Origin: XYA12-FULL-58-9 sp001798605
Lineage (GTDB): Bacteria; Myxococcota; XYA12-FULL-58-9
Reading direction: 5' to 3'
Assembly (NCBI GenBank): GCA_036736205.1
Contig: DAINMX010000007.1
Coordinates: 1 to 64,000 of the forward strand
DNA length: 64,000 nt
Position 1 is the first letter of the stretch, and each line of letters begins with the position of its first letter. This document shows, piece by piece, positions 8,366 to 14,962 of this stretch. Both the position numbers and the translations under genes were made by a program. The notes under the pieces are model-generated. The model saw only the letters and a program-made list of their open reading frames with translations. It was not told the origin of the DNA and did no database searches.

Positions 8366-9004
8366 TCATTTCGCGGTCTGTTGCCGAACGAGCGCTTCCA
8401 CCAAGTCACCGATCTGTTTTTGTCGCTTCGGATCACCGCTCAGAAAAAGCACACCGAATCCCCGGGGCTCGCGCTTTCGTTGCCACGCGACCTCGGCATT
8501 GAATATGACTGCAGGCCCACCCCCAGGCGGTTGAATGCGGATAGCCAGCAGGGTTCCCGCCTCTAGCAGGTCATCGGTAACAAGAAACGCACCCGTCTTG
8601 TTGAGGTCTTCGGTGGTGGCGCGAGTGAACACCTCGTCGGTGGCGTATTCGAGCTCCATATCCACTGGAAAACGTCGCCCTCGCCGTTGCACCTCCTGGG
8701 AGAGGGTTCCATTCACATACTCCAAGACAATCTTGCATGACGGGTCCACTGAGCTCGGCAGGTCAACCCGCATCATCGCGGGAGAAGCCATGGAAAAATG
8801 CTCGCCGACGACACCACGCACTTGAAAGATCATCAGCCTGTCTGCAAAAACCACTTCGAGATGAACCGCGTCCCCAACACCCAGGTGCGGGCGGTCTGGC
8901 AGCATCAAACCGCCAGGTTGGCCCTGTTTCTCAACATAGCTTGCCAAGAACGCATTGCGATTGGCAAAGGTGAGGACCTCTCGATCGATCTTTGCGTTAG
9001 CCAC
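8366..9004 (-). CDS. PilZ-domain protein, two-part architecture
   Basis: A 212-residue protein. The N-terminal half (about 1-100) reads like the flagellar-brake/PilZ-N beta-domain (VGDAVHLEVVFADRLMIFQVRGVV). The C-terminal half is a PilZ domain with QRRGRRFPVDMELEY followed by TEDLNKTGAFL, corresponding to the RxxxR and (D/N)xSxxG c-di-GMP contact motifs. Thr replaces the usual Ser, so binding may be weakened. Such proteins are cytoplasmic c-di-GMP effectors controlling motility or envelope processes. It stands alone between convergent and divergent neighbours. Confidence 0.8.
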   Translation of the reverse strand: MANAKIDREVLTFANRNAFLASYVEKQGQPGGLMLPDRPHLGVGDAVHLEVVFADRLMIFQVRGVVGEHFSMASPAMMRVDLPSSVDPSCKIVLEYVNGTLSQEVQRRGRRFPVDMELEYATDEVFTRATTEDLNKTGAFLVTDDLLEAGTLLAIRIQPPGGGPAVIFNAEVAWQRKREPRGFGVLFLSGDPKRQKQIGDLVEALVRQQTAK

Positions 9005-9148
9005 GTCTGCGAATCTAAAACATCGTCACCTCAACGGCAACATGTGTGCCAGTGCGTTTTTGGAGGGCGACGAATGTCTTTGCTGAGGTTGGTTCTGCAA
9101 GCTAGTTGCAAGAACCATCGGCCTCGCGCGAACGAATGATTGGAGGAC

Positions 9149-9672
9149 TCAGTCGGTCGCGTCTTTCTTGGACTTCTTGGCAACGATGTCTTTGGTCTTT
9201 TCTTTGGTCTTTTCTTTGGTCTTTTCTTTGGNNNNNNNNNNNNNNNNNNNNNNNNNNNNNNNNNNNNNNNNNNNNNNNNNNNNNNNNNNNNNNNNNNNNN
9301 NNNNNNNNNNNNNNNNNNNNNNNNNNNNNNNTTGGCAACGATGTCTTTGGTCTTTTCTTTGGTCTTTTCTTTGGTCTTTTCTTTGGCCTTTTCTTTGGTC
9401 TTTTCTTTGCCCTTCTCGTGCGCCTGCTTCTCGGCAGCATGCTTTTCGGCCTTCACCTTGATGTGTTCTTCGTTGGCCGTTTCGATGTCTTTGATGCGGC
9501 GAAGTCTGACTGCGGAGGTGCGAATCGCGGCCTTGAGTTTTCTGATCGTCGGGTTGCGACGCACAGCTGCGTCGTCGAGACCCTTCTCCTTGAGGATGGC
9601 CGTCCGAGCAGCCAATTCGGTCGCCACAGTCTGCCTTTGATTCTCCACATGAGATTTGTATTTGAGATTCAC
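9149..9672 (-). CDS. Lys/Glu-rich KEKT-repeat protein, interrupted by an assembly gap
   Basis: Residues 1-75 are predicted helical (ELAARTAILKEKGLDDAAVRRNPTIRKLK...), with no domain I recognise. A low-complexity tail follows, made of repeated KEKT units and a DIVA motif. The tail runs into 100 Ns. On the other side the same repeat reappears in another frame and ends KKSKKDATD with stop 9149-9151. The 55 bases on either side of the gap are identical. If the contigs overlap rather than leave a gap, one intact protein of 122 residues results (head, six KEKx units, DIVAKKSKKDATD). The tail is highly charged and probably disordered, as in nucleoid-associated or chaperone-like tails, but no function is assigned. 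Confidence 0.6.
9177..9231. repeat. 55-base direct repeat, copy at left edge of the gap
   Basis: Bases 9177-9231 are identical to 9332-9386 on the other side of the N-run. Inside is a 12-base tandem unit (TCTTTGGTCTTT in a rotating frame) coding KEKT on the minus strand. Exact identity ending at both contig ends suggests the same DNA assembled twice. Confidence 0.85.
9232..9331. other. Assembly gap of 100 Ns
   Basis: Exactly 100 undetermined bases, a standard placeholder for a gap of unknown size. It lies inside the short tandem repeat of the Lys/Glu-rich gene. Reading frames on its two sides therefore cannot be compared. Confidence 0.98.
9332..9386. repeat. 55-base direct repeat, copy at right edge of the gap
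   Basis: This is an exact copy of 9177-9231. The 12-base tandem units continue to about 9410 with variants (KEKA, KEKG). Confidence 0.85.
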
Positions 9673-9811
9673 TTATCTCTCCTGCGTTGAAAAGTACTTT
9701 CAATTGGGTTACGGGCCGCGCACCGTATACTCGCCCAAACGGCTCGAGACCACTAAAATCATCACTGACCGAGATGTGGACTCGAGTCCGATTCTAGCTA
9801 CAATTCGGTTC

Positions 9812-10564
9812 GTGAGGCACAAACCGACATTGTGGGCGATCGCACTTGCCGTTGGCAGCATGACAGGCTGCGATGCAATCGCCAACCTGCGGGCAATGTT
9901 CCATCCGGAGGAACAACAGCCGGACAAGGTTGGCAAGGCTGGACTTCGGGTCGATGTCGAGCCAGAAACGGGAATCACCATTTTGTTGGACGGCGACCGG
10001 GTGGCCACCGAGTCACCCTATGTCAATGAGAGTCTTACCGCTGGCACGCACCGCCTCGAGGTTCGTGGCATGGGGTTTCAATCGTTAACCTTGCCAGTCC
10101 ATCTTGAGAACCGACAACTCGTAACTGTCCCGGTCAAGCTCTTACCGCGGGCTATCTCCCCCGCTGAGCGCAAAGTCGCGCCCACACCCAGCAGGAACGT
10201 GCCACCGCCTGACCCTCCCCCGCCTCCCGCGCCAATCTTGCCTCCTGGGGTCGAGCCTATCGCTTTGAGCGCGATGCCCAAGCCCCAAGCGGCCGTACTT
10301 TTGGACCATCAATCTGTCGACCCGAACAACATCATTCTCGAACGCGTGCACGGAACCCTTGCGATCGGCGACCTCACCCTTCTTTATCGCGTTGGCGGTG
10401 CCGGACTGCTCACCTTGCTCATTGCCGACGATGGTGCTCAATGGTTCAAACATCGAACTCGACTCGAAGGCGGTGGGCAAATCAAGTTGCATCGCGGTGC
10501 AGTAAGGATTCGCCGTGCCGCACCCGATGGCAGCGACCAAACGGTCATTCTCCGCCGACAGTGA
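9812..10564 (+). CDS. PEGA-domain lipoprotein
   Basis: The frame is open from 9656, but the GTG at 9812 gives a proper lipoprotein signal (VRHKPTLWAIALAVGSMTGC) and avoids overlap with the divergent repeat gene, so it is chosen. Mature protein: a PEGA domain (about residues 45-110; LRVDVEPETGITILLDGDRVATESPYVNESLTAG split over several strands), a proline-rich linker (PPPDPPPPPAPILPPG), then a C-terminal beta-rich region of about 80 residues ending IRRAAPDGSDQTVILRRQ. PEGA modules are surface or periplasmic beta-sandwiches common in myxobacterial envelope proteins. The role is unknown. Confidence 0.72.
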   Translation: MRHKPTLWAIALAVGSMTGCDAIANLRAMFHPEEQQPDKVGKAGLRVDVEPETGITILLDGDRVATESPYVNESLTAGTHRLEVRGMGFQSLTLPVHLENRQLVTVPVKLLPRAISPAERKVAPTPSRNVPPPDPPPPPAPILPPGVEPIALSAMPKPQAAVLLDHQSVDPNNIILERVHGTLAIGDLTLLYRVGGAGLLTLLIADDGAQWFKHRTRLEGGGQIKLHRGAVRIRRAAPDGSDQTVILRRQ

Positions 10565-10797
10565 CGTTACGATGGCCTGGCTCAACCCATGGCAAACAAT
10601 CGCGCATCGACCGGCGGCGGTGCGGAATTCGACATCGCCATGACGCAATGCGTTATTCTATGGCGACGGCTGAACCCTTTGTCGCTTTCCTCTCGTTTGT
10701 TGCCGATTTTTTGACGGGATCAGGATCGTGGGATACACGGGATCGAATTGGGGATGCGCGTTCCCTGAGAATTTTCTTCTCGGCATTGGAGGTTCGT

Positions 10798-10995
10798 GTG
10801 GCGGCGTTCAACGGCAAATCTTTCCTCCTCGGCATCCAACACCTCGACTCCGGCAGTCGTGACCTCTTTGAGCGCCACGGCAACAACATCAATGGACGTT
10901 GGAGCTTCGTCGAGCAGATTGTGGATGAGGCCATGGTCCGCATGGTCAGTAACCTCCAGAGTCCAGGCCCCCATGGCATCGACGGCGATTGTTGA
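10798..10995 (+). CDS. Small hypothetical protein (65 aa)
   Basis: The GTG start at 10798 is preceded by GGAGG with 5-base spacing, and codon third positions become clearly GC-rich only from this point on. This argues for it over the upstream ATGs at 10648 and 10660. The protein (AAFNGKSFLLGIQHLDSGSRD...) is mixed hydrophobic/charged and not recognised. It is followed 13 bases later by another tiny ORF on the same strand, and the two could form a pair. The opposite strand is also open here. The 233 bases between the PEGA gene and this start hold nothing else I could identify. Confidence 0.4.
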   Translation: MAAFNGKSFLLGIQHLDSGSRDLFERHGNNINGRWSFVEQIVDEAMVRMVSNLQSPGPHGIDGDC

Positions 10996-11008
10996 GACGA
11001 GGCACCCA

Positions 11009-11152
11009 ATGGCACGAATAGATGATTGGCAGGATGAGATGCGGGTAACCTTCGATTCGGAGGAGCTCGCCACGTTCTTCGATGGCTTTGACCCACTGGA
11101 GTTCGATGACGAGGGCTCGCCTGTCGAGCTAACTGACGAGGTCGATCGGTGA
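11009..11152 (+). CDS. Small acidic protein (47 aa)
   Basis: ATG at 11009 to TGA 11150-11152. The product is very acidic (DSEELATFFDGFDPLEFDD, ending VELTDEVDR) and unrecognised. It lies 13 bases after the preceding small ORF and 10 bases before the convergent NYN gene. It is tentative because it is short and its ribosome-binding site is weak. Confidence 0.35.
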   Translation: MARIDDWQDEMRVTFDSEELATFFDGFDPLEFDDEGSPVELTDEVDR

Positions 11153-11162
11153 TTCGCCGTAC

Positions 11163-12650
11163 CTAGTTCTTGGATGGGTCTTCGAGGACTGATTCGTCGA
11201 GCTCGATGAATCCATCGGCAGCCGCCAACAGTTCCTTGGCGCTGCGCTCGGTAAACGCCGCCACCTCCACCCTGAGACCCTTCTGCCGCAGATGATGAAC
11301 TGCAGGAACGAAATCTCCATCTCCAGATCCAAGCACGACGACGTCCAGCTTGCTCTGCATCGAGAGCATCTCGACAGTAATGCCCACATCCCAGTCGGCC
11401 TTCACAGATCCGTCTGCGAATGTCTTGGGTCTCTTGGTGAAAACCTTGTAGCCGGCTTCTCTCAGAGCAACAGCAAAGGCATCATAGCCGCTGGTCCCTT
11501 TGTCGATGGCAAAAGCGAATGCCCCAGATAGGTTTTTGCCGGCAACGACCAAATGCAGCAAACGGCGGTAGTCAACGGCACCGCCGTAGACGCGCCGGGC
11601 CGCGCCAGCGAGATTGGCCACATCGACAAACACACCGACTCGTTTGTTCCCCTTTAGCACCTGATGACGCCGCGGTGACTCAACCAACGGCGCGCCCGAC
11701 ACGGTTGTCTCGATGGGATCGGCGTTGTGGCGACCGTTGTCTTTTTCCCGGTGTTTGCGCAGCATCTCAATGGTTCGGCGCAAGCGCTCATTGTCGGCTT
11801 CGAGATCGGGCACCCGATCACAAATCTTTCGCAAGCCATCCCGCTCCCGCTCCACGGCGGCGAGGCGCTTCTGCAATTTGTGTCGATGCCGCTCTAGCTC
11901 AGCGGTGTTCTGCTCGGGTGGGGGCGATACGTGGGGCGTAGAAGACTTCTGCACCTCGGCCAATTGGGCCGCCAGTTCCCGACGGCGCTCCATCTCCTTA
12001 CGCAGTTCAGCCTTCTGACGACCGACCTCAACCAAGAGAGTTGCCCTCTCCTTTTCCACAGCCGACACTTCCGCCTCGAGAAAATGCGCTCGTTTGGCGG
12101 CGCTCTGAAACAGGTTCTCGAACTCATTGAGCTCGGCCTCTGCGCCCTTCTCGCGTACCACTTTGCGAGCACGATCGAGCTTGTCCGCACGCTCAACGTA
12201 TTCGCGAACCACATCCCTCGCCATACTGGAGATAATCTCGCGCTCATCACGTGCCAGCGCCCAAAATAATTTGGCACCGTGGCGCCGGAGACGCAGCGCC
12301 TCGAACGAACCCATCTGCTCACGGATGGTGCTCACATCCAGGGAGGACACCAATGAACATTCCGCATGTGTGGCCCGGTCCAAGTCGCGCACCATCTCCT
12401 TGGCGATGTCATCCCGCTCGAAGAACGCGGCCGCCAAGGTAGTCATAAGCTCGAGGCGCGGAGTGTTCCTTAACATCCCCTTGGGGCGTTTGAAAACCTT
12501 GGCGATGAGCTTCTCGGCACGGGTTCTGTCGTAGGCACCAGTGGTCACAACTCGCAAGGAGGCTGGGTCGAAGATCGAACGGAGCCGGGGCAATAGCTCA
12601 AGAAGCTCTCGATTGGTCACGCCACCCGGTTTGGCAGTTCCCTTGCTCAC
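11163..12650 (-). CDS. Coiled-coil protein with C-terminal NYN (PIN-like nuclease) domain
   Basis: The frame extends upstream into the aminotransferase gene, but a GTG at 12650 with GGAG 5 bases upstream gives a 495-residue protein beginning VSKGTAKPGG. About residues 1-150 are alpha-helical (TRAEKLIAKVFKRPKGML...). About 150-300 is a long charged coiled coil. The last 150 residues form a NYN/LabA-like domain with the acidic sites VGVFVDVANL, a central ADWDVGI and VVLGSGDGDFVP, the metal-binding carboxylates of PIN-like RNases. It is likely a cytoplasmic RNA-processing or RNA-binding protein. It is 17 bases downstream of the aminotransferase and probably cotranscribed. The substrate is unknown. 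Confidence 0.8.
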   Translation of the reverse strand: MSKGTAKPGGVTNRELLELLPRLRSIFDPASLRVVTTGAYDRTRAEKLIAKVFKRPKGMLRNTPRLELMTTLAAAFFERDDIAKEMVRDLDRATHAECSLVSSLDVSTIREQMGSFEALRLRRHGAKLFWALARDEREIISSMARDVVREYVERADKLDRARKVVREKGAEAELNEFENLFQSAAKRAHFLEAEVSAVEKERATLLVEVGRQKAELRKEMERRRELAAQLAEVQKSSTPHVSPPPEQNTAELERHRHKLQKRLAAVERERDGLRKICDRVPDLEADNERLRRTIEMLRKHREKDNGRHNADPIETTVSGAPLVESPRRHQVLKGNKRVGVFVDVANLAGAARRVYGGAVDYRRLLHLVVAGKNLSGAFAFAIDKGTSGYDAFAVALREAGYKVFTKRPKTFADGSVKADWDVGITVEMLSMQSKLDVVVLGSGDGDFVPAVHHLRQKGLRVEVAAFTERSAKELLAAADGFIELDESVLEDPSKN

Positions 12651-12669
12651 CACGACTCCGTTTGCGTTG

Positions 12670-13542
12670 TCACCACGACTTTGTCTGCGCTGATACCTCA
12701 GCCCGATAGAGCTCGTGCAGGCGAGCGACATTTCTTCCGACGTTGCCCGTACCAATCGGTTTGCCATTGAGTAGGACAATAGGAACGATCTCACGCATTG
12801 AGCTGCAGATACAGACCTCGGATGCCGCCGCCAAATCCTCAGGCCAGATCATTCTCTCTTCCGCTGCAACTTTGGCCGTACCACAAATGGACAACAAGGT
12901 GTGACGCGTGATGCCTCCGAGGATCCCAACCTCCAGCGGGGGGGTCACCCACACGCCATCAATGAGCGCCCAGACATTGGCCGAGCTGCCCTCTGCCACC
13001 CGGCCTTCGACATCGAGCATGATTGCTTCGTCAGCGCCGTGCCTGCGTGCATCTGCCACCGCGAGAACGTTATTCATATAGTTGCCGGTCTTCGCTTGCG
13101 GATCGATAGCTCTTTTGAGATTGCGCCGAACCGACACTGTCCATGCGCTTCGCCCACGCTCGTAGGTCTCCTTTGACGGCACAGTTGGCGCGAGAGCCAT
13201 GACGATGAGCTGGGGATCAATGGCTGCCTGCGGTGCCAAATCGAGGGGTCCGCATCCACGCGTCGCAATGACTCGCAGATAGGCATCAGTGGCCGCTGCT
13301 GCCTCCAACGTCTCCTTGATTACGTTCCGTAACTCGTTGCGAGACCACGGCAGTGCAAAACCTATCCGTTCTCCAGACGCGTAGAACCGCTCAAGGTGTG
13401 CCTCGAGGGCAAATGGTACGCCATTGTAGACACGGGCAACCTCGTAAATCGAGTCACCGTAAAGAAAACCCCGGTCGAGAACGCTAATTCGCGCGTCCTC
13501 AGGCTCCATGAGCTGACCTCTGATGTAGATCTTTGGTTTCAC
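12670..13542 (-). CDS. Class IV PLP aminotransferase (BCAT / D-Ala aminotransferase / ADC lyase family)
   Basis: A 290-residue fold-type IV enzyme. The PLP lysine is K151 in DPQAKTGNYMNN, Glu184 in EGSSANV holds the pyridine nitrogen, and the VGILGGITRHTLL phosphate-binding segment is in place. The N-terminal MKPKIYIRGQLM...LDRGFLYGDSIYE is typical of the family. The subgroup (branched-chain aminotransferase, D-amino acid aminotransferase or aminodeoxychorismate lyase) cannot be decided by eye. No pabB-like neighbour points to ADC lyase. It is followed closely by the NYN gene and is divergent from the lysine-tail gene. Confidence 0.85.
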   Translation of the reverse strand: MKPKIYIRGQLMEPEDARISVLDRGFLYGDSIYEVARVYNGVPFALEAHLERFYASGERIGFALPWSRNELRNVIKETLEAAAATDAYLRVIATRGCGPLDLAPQAAIDPQLIVMALAPTVPSKETYERGRSAWTVSVRRNLKRAIDPQAKTGNYMNNVLAVADARRHGADEAIMLDVEGRVAEGSSANVWALIDGVWVTPPLEVGILGGITRHTLLSICGTAKVAAEERMIWPEDLAAASEVCICSSMREIVPIVLLNGKPIGTGNVGRNVARLHELYRAEVSAQTKSW

Positions 13543-13561
13543 AAAAATATCCTACTGCCGA

Positions 13562-14161
13562 TTGCCACCAGCCGCCAACAGACCCCAGGCCATCTTTGAC
13601 GAAAGCCGGACAGAATCAACCCTTGCAGTGGTCGAGGCGTTGGCGCTAACGTCCCAAACCATGACCAGCTATCTGGAAGGCGGGTGGTACTCAAAAGCAG
13701 GACGAGCTCGTTTGCGTACCGAGGTAATCGATGGTGCCATCGACATTGCGGGTACGCTTTTGCGCTCGGGTGTACCAATCCGCCTGGTGTTGCGCGTTGC
13801 ACTCAAAGTTCGCTCACTCGTTGTCATTGCTGATCCATTAATGCACGGCAGCTCACAATTTGGCCCCAGCCATCGCCAACGCATCGCAGAACGCCTCGAC
13901 GTGATGACCGACGGCTTTCCCGAGCTGCAGAGCTTTGTCGCCGATTGCGTAACACACGTGTCGAGCGCTTCACATATGACGGCGTTCTATCTGCATCTGA
14001 TTCACATCACCCGGATGATGCAGCTCCTTGGCCACGCTATTGGCCCTGAAATAGGTGCGATCATCGCCCAAACGGCAGCTCCTTTGGCCAAGAAGAAGAC
14101 GGCCAAGAAGAAGACGGCCAAGAAGAAGACGGCCAAGAAGAAGGCGGCCAAGAAGAAGTAG
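13562..14161 (+). CDS. Helical protein with histone H1-like lysine-repeat tail
   Basis: The frame opens at a TTG at 13562. The first ATG is at 13661, and neither has a good ribosome-binding site, so the start is uncertain. Residues 1-170 are mostly helical (IDGAIDIAGTLLRSGVPIRLVLRVALKVRSLVVIADP...), and I do not recognise the domain. The last 25 residues are four near-identical AKKKT units and a final AAKKK, encoded by five 15-base repeats. Such tails bind DNA or RNA non-specifically (as in bacterial H1-like AlgP/Hc1 proteins). It is perhaps a nucleoid- or polyanion-associated protein, which is inference. Confidence 0.65.
   Translation: MPPAANRPQAIFDESRTESTLAVVEALALTSQTMTSYLEGGWYSKAGRARLRTEVIDGAIDIAGTLLRSGVPIRLVLRVALKVRSLVVIADPLMHGSSQFGPSHRQRIAERLDVMTDGFPELQSFVADCVTHVSSASHMTAFYLHLIHITRMMQLLGHAIGPEIGAIIAQTAAPLAKKKTAKKKTAKKKTAKKKAAKKK
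14086..14158 (+). repeat. 15-base tandem repeat coding the lysine tail
   Basis: GGCCAAGAAGAAGAC occurs five times in a row: copies at 14086, 14101, 14116, 14131 (one change) and a 13-base partial copy at 14146. Near-identity at the DNA level suggests recent slippage and possible length variation among strains. Confidence 0.9.
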
Positions 14162-14215
14162 GTAGCGACGCATCACTGGAACATTCTCGCTCGGTCGTGC
14201 TACCCTCGCTCCACA

Positions 14216-14926
14216 ATGTTGCGATACCGCGCCCCTGCAAGTTCTGGTGCAATGTACACATGGGTGGCCTTCGTCGCTGCAACTCTAGGCTGCAGTTGTG
14301 ACGAGAGCAGCAAACAACCCACATTCCAGATCCCCGAAGCGGGAATCGCCCTTCCAGCGCTACCCGGGTGGGTTGTGGATGCTTCTATTGGACCGTCGGA
14401 TCCAAAATCCGGCGGCGTGGTTTTCCGACTCACCCGCGAAAGCCCGGTACCGCTCTCACCGCGAATCGACGTGCTCGTTCAACCCCAAGGCTTGCAAGCG
14501 ACCCGGCTGGAGGAATTTTTCACCGAGAATCTCAGAGACATGGCTGCACATGAGAAGGATGGCTCACTGCGAATAGCCAGCGTCGAGCAGCGGCCCATAA
14601 CCATCGGCCCGCGGCGCGGGTTCCGCGTGAAACACGACTACACCTTAACGACCAACCCAACCTCAAATCCCATTGCCGTTACGCAAATATCGACGCTCCT
14701 GGTCATCGACGGACGTGGCGTAGCAGTCGTCGCCGCGGGGCGGACCGAGCTCTTTCATCCTCTCGCTGAATCCATTGAGGCACTCATGAACGGCATTGTC
14801 GTACCTGTGCCCGTAGGGGGCCCCGCCAAGACAACTGCCACTCCGATCGCGCCGACCTCCACACGGGAAGCGCCAAGCGCTCCGAGCGCGGAGCCCGTCG
14901 ACTTAGGCAAAATAGGCGGCAAGTGA
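14216..14926 (+). CDS. Putative lipoprotein of unknown function
   Basis: A 236-residue protein with a lipoprotein signal (MYTWVAFVAATLGC; lipobox Cys 26 from the first ATG). The ATG at 14252 is an equally possible start. The mature part has an alpha/beta pattern with conserved-looking segments (PALPGWVVDASIG, LEEFFTENLRDM, PRRGFRVKHDY, LLVIDGRGVAVVAAG), resembling secreted DUF1795/PsbP-like folds, which I cannot confirm. It ends with a Pro/Ala/Thr-rich low-complexity tail. Probably periplasmic or outer-membrane anchored. Convergent with the HlyD-like gene. Confidence 0.6.
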   Translation: MLRYRAPASSGAMYTWVAFVAATLGCSCDESSKQPTFQIPEAGIALPALPGWVVDASIGPSDPKSGGVVFRLTRESPVPLSPRIDVLVQPQGLQATRLEEFFTENLRDMAAHEKDGSLRIASVEQRPITIGPRRGFRVKHDYTLTTNPTSNPIAVTQISTLLVIDGRGVAVVAAGRTELFHPLAESIEALMNGIVVPVPVGGPAKTTATPIAPTSTREAPSAPSAEPVDLGKIGGK

Positions 14927-14962
14927 TCCGATGAAAGCGTTTCTGCGCCCGGAAGACCGCGT

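Noticed and set aside
9031..9148. Extension of the KEKT gene past its stop on the left side of the gap
   Set aside because: This reading uses a frame produced only by the arbitrary 100-N length; the other frame gives a sensible ending at 9149.
10720..11073. 117-codon minus-strand frame opposite the two tiny plus-strand ORFs
   Set aside because: Also GC-rich at third positions, but it has no ribosome-binding site and no family match by eye, and the plus strand has a strong GGAGG start; kept only as a reason for low confidence there.
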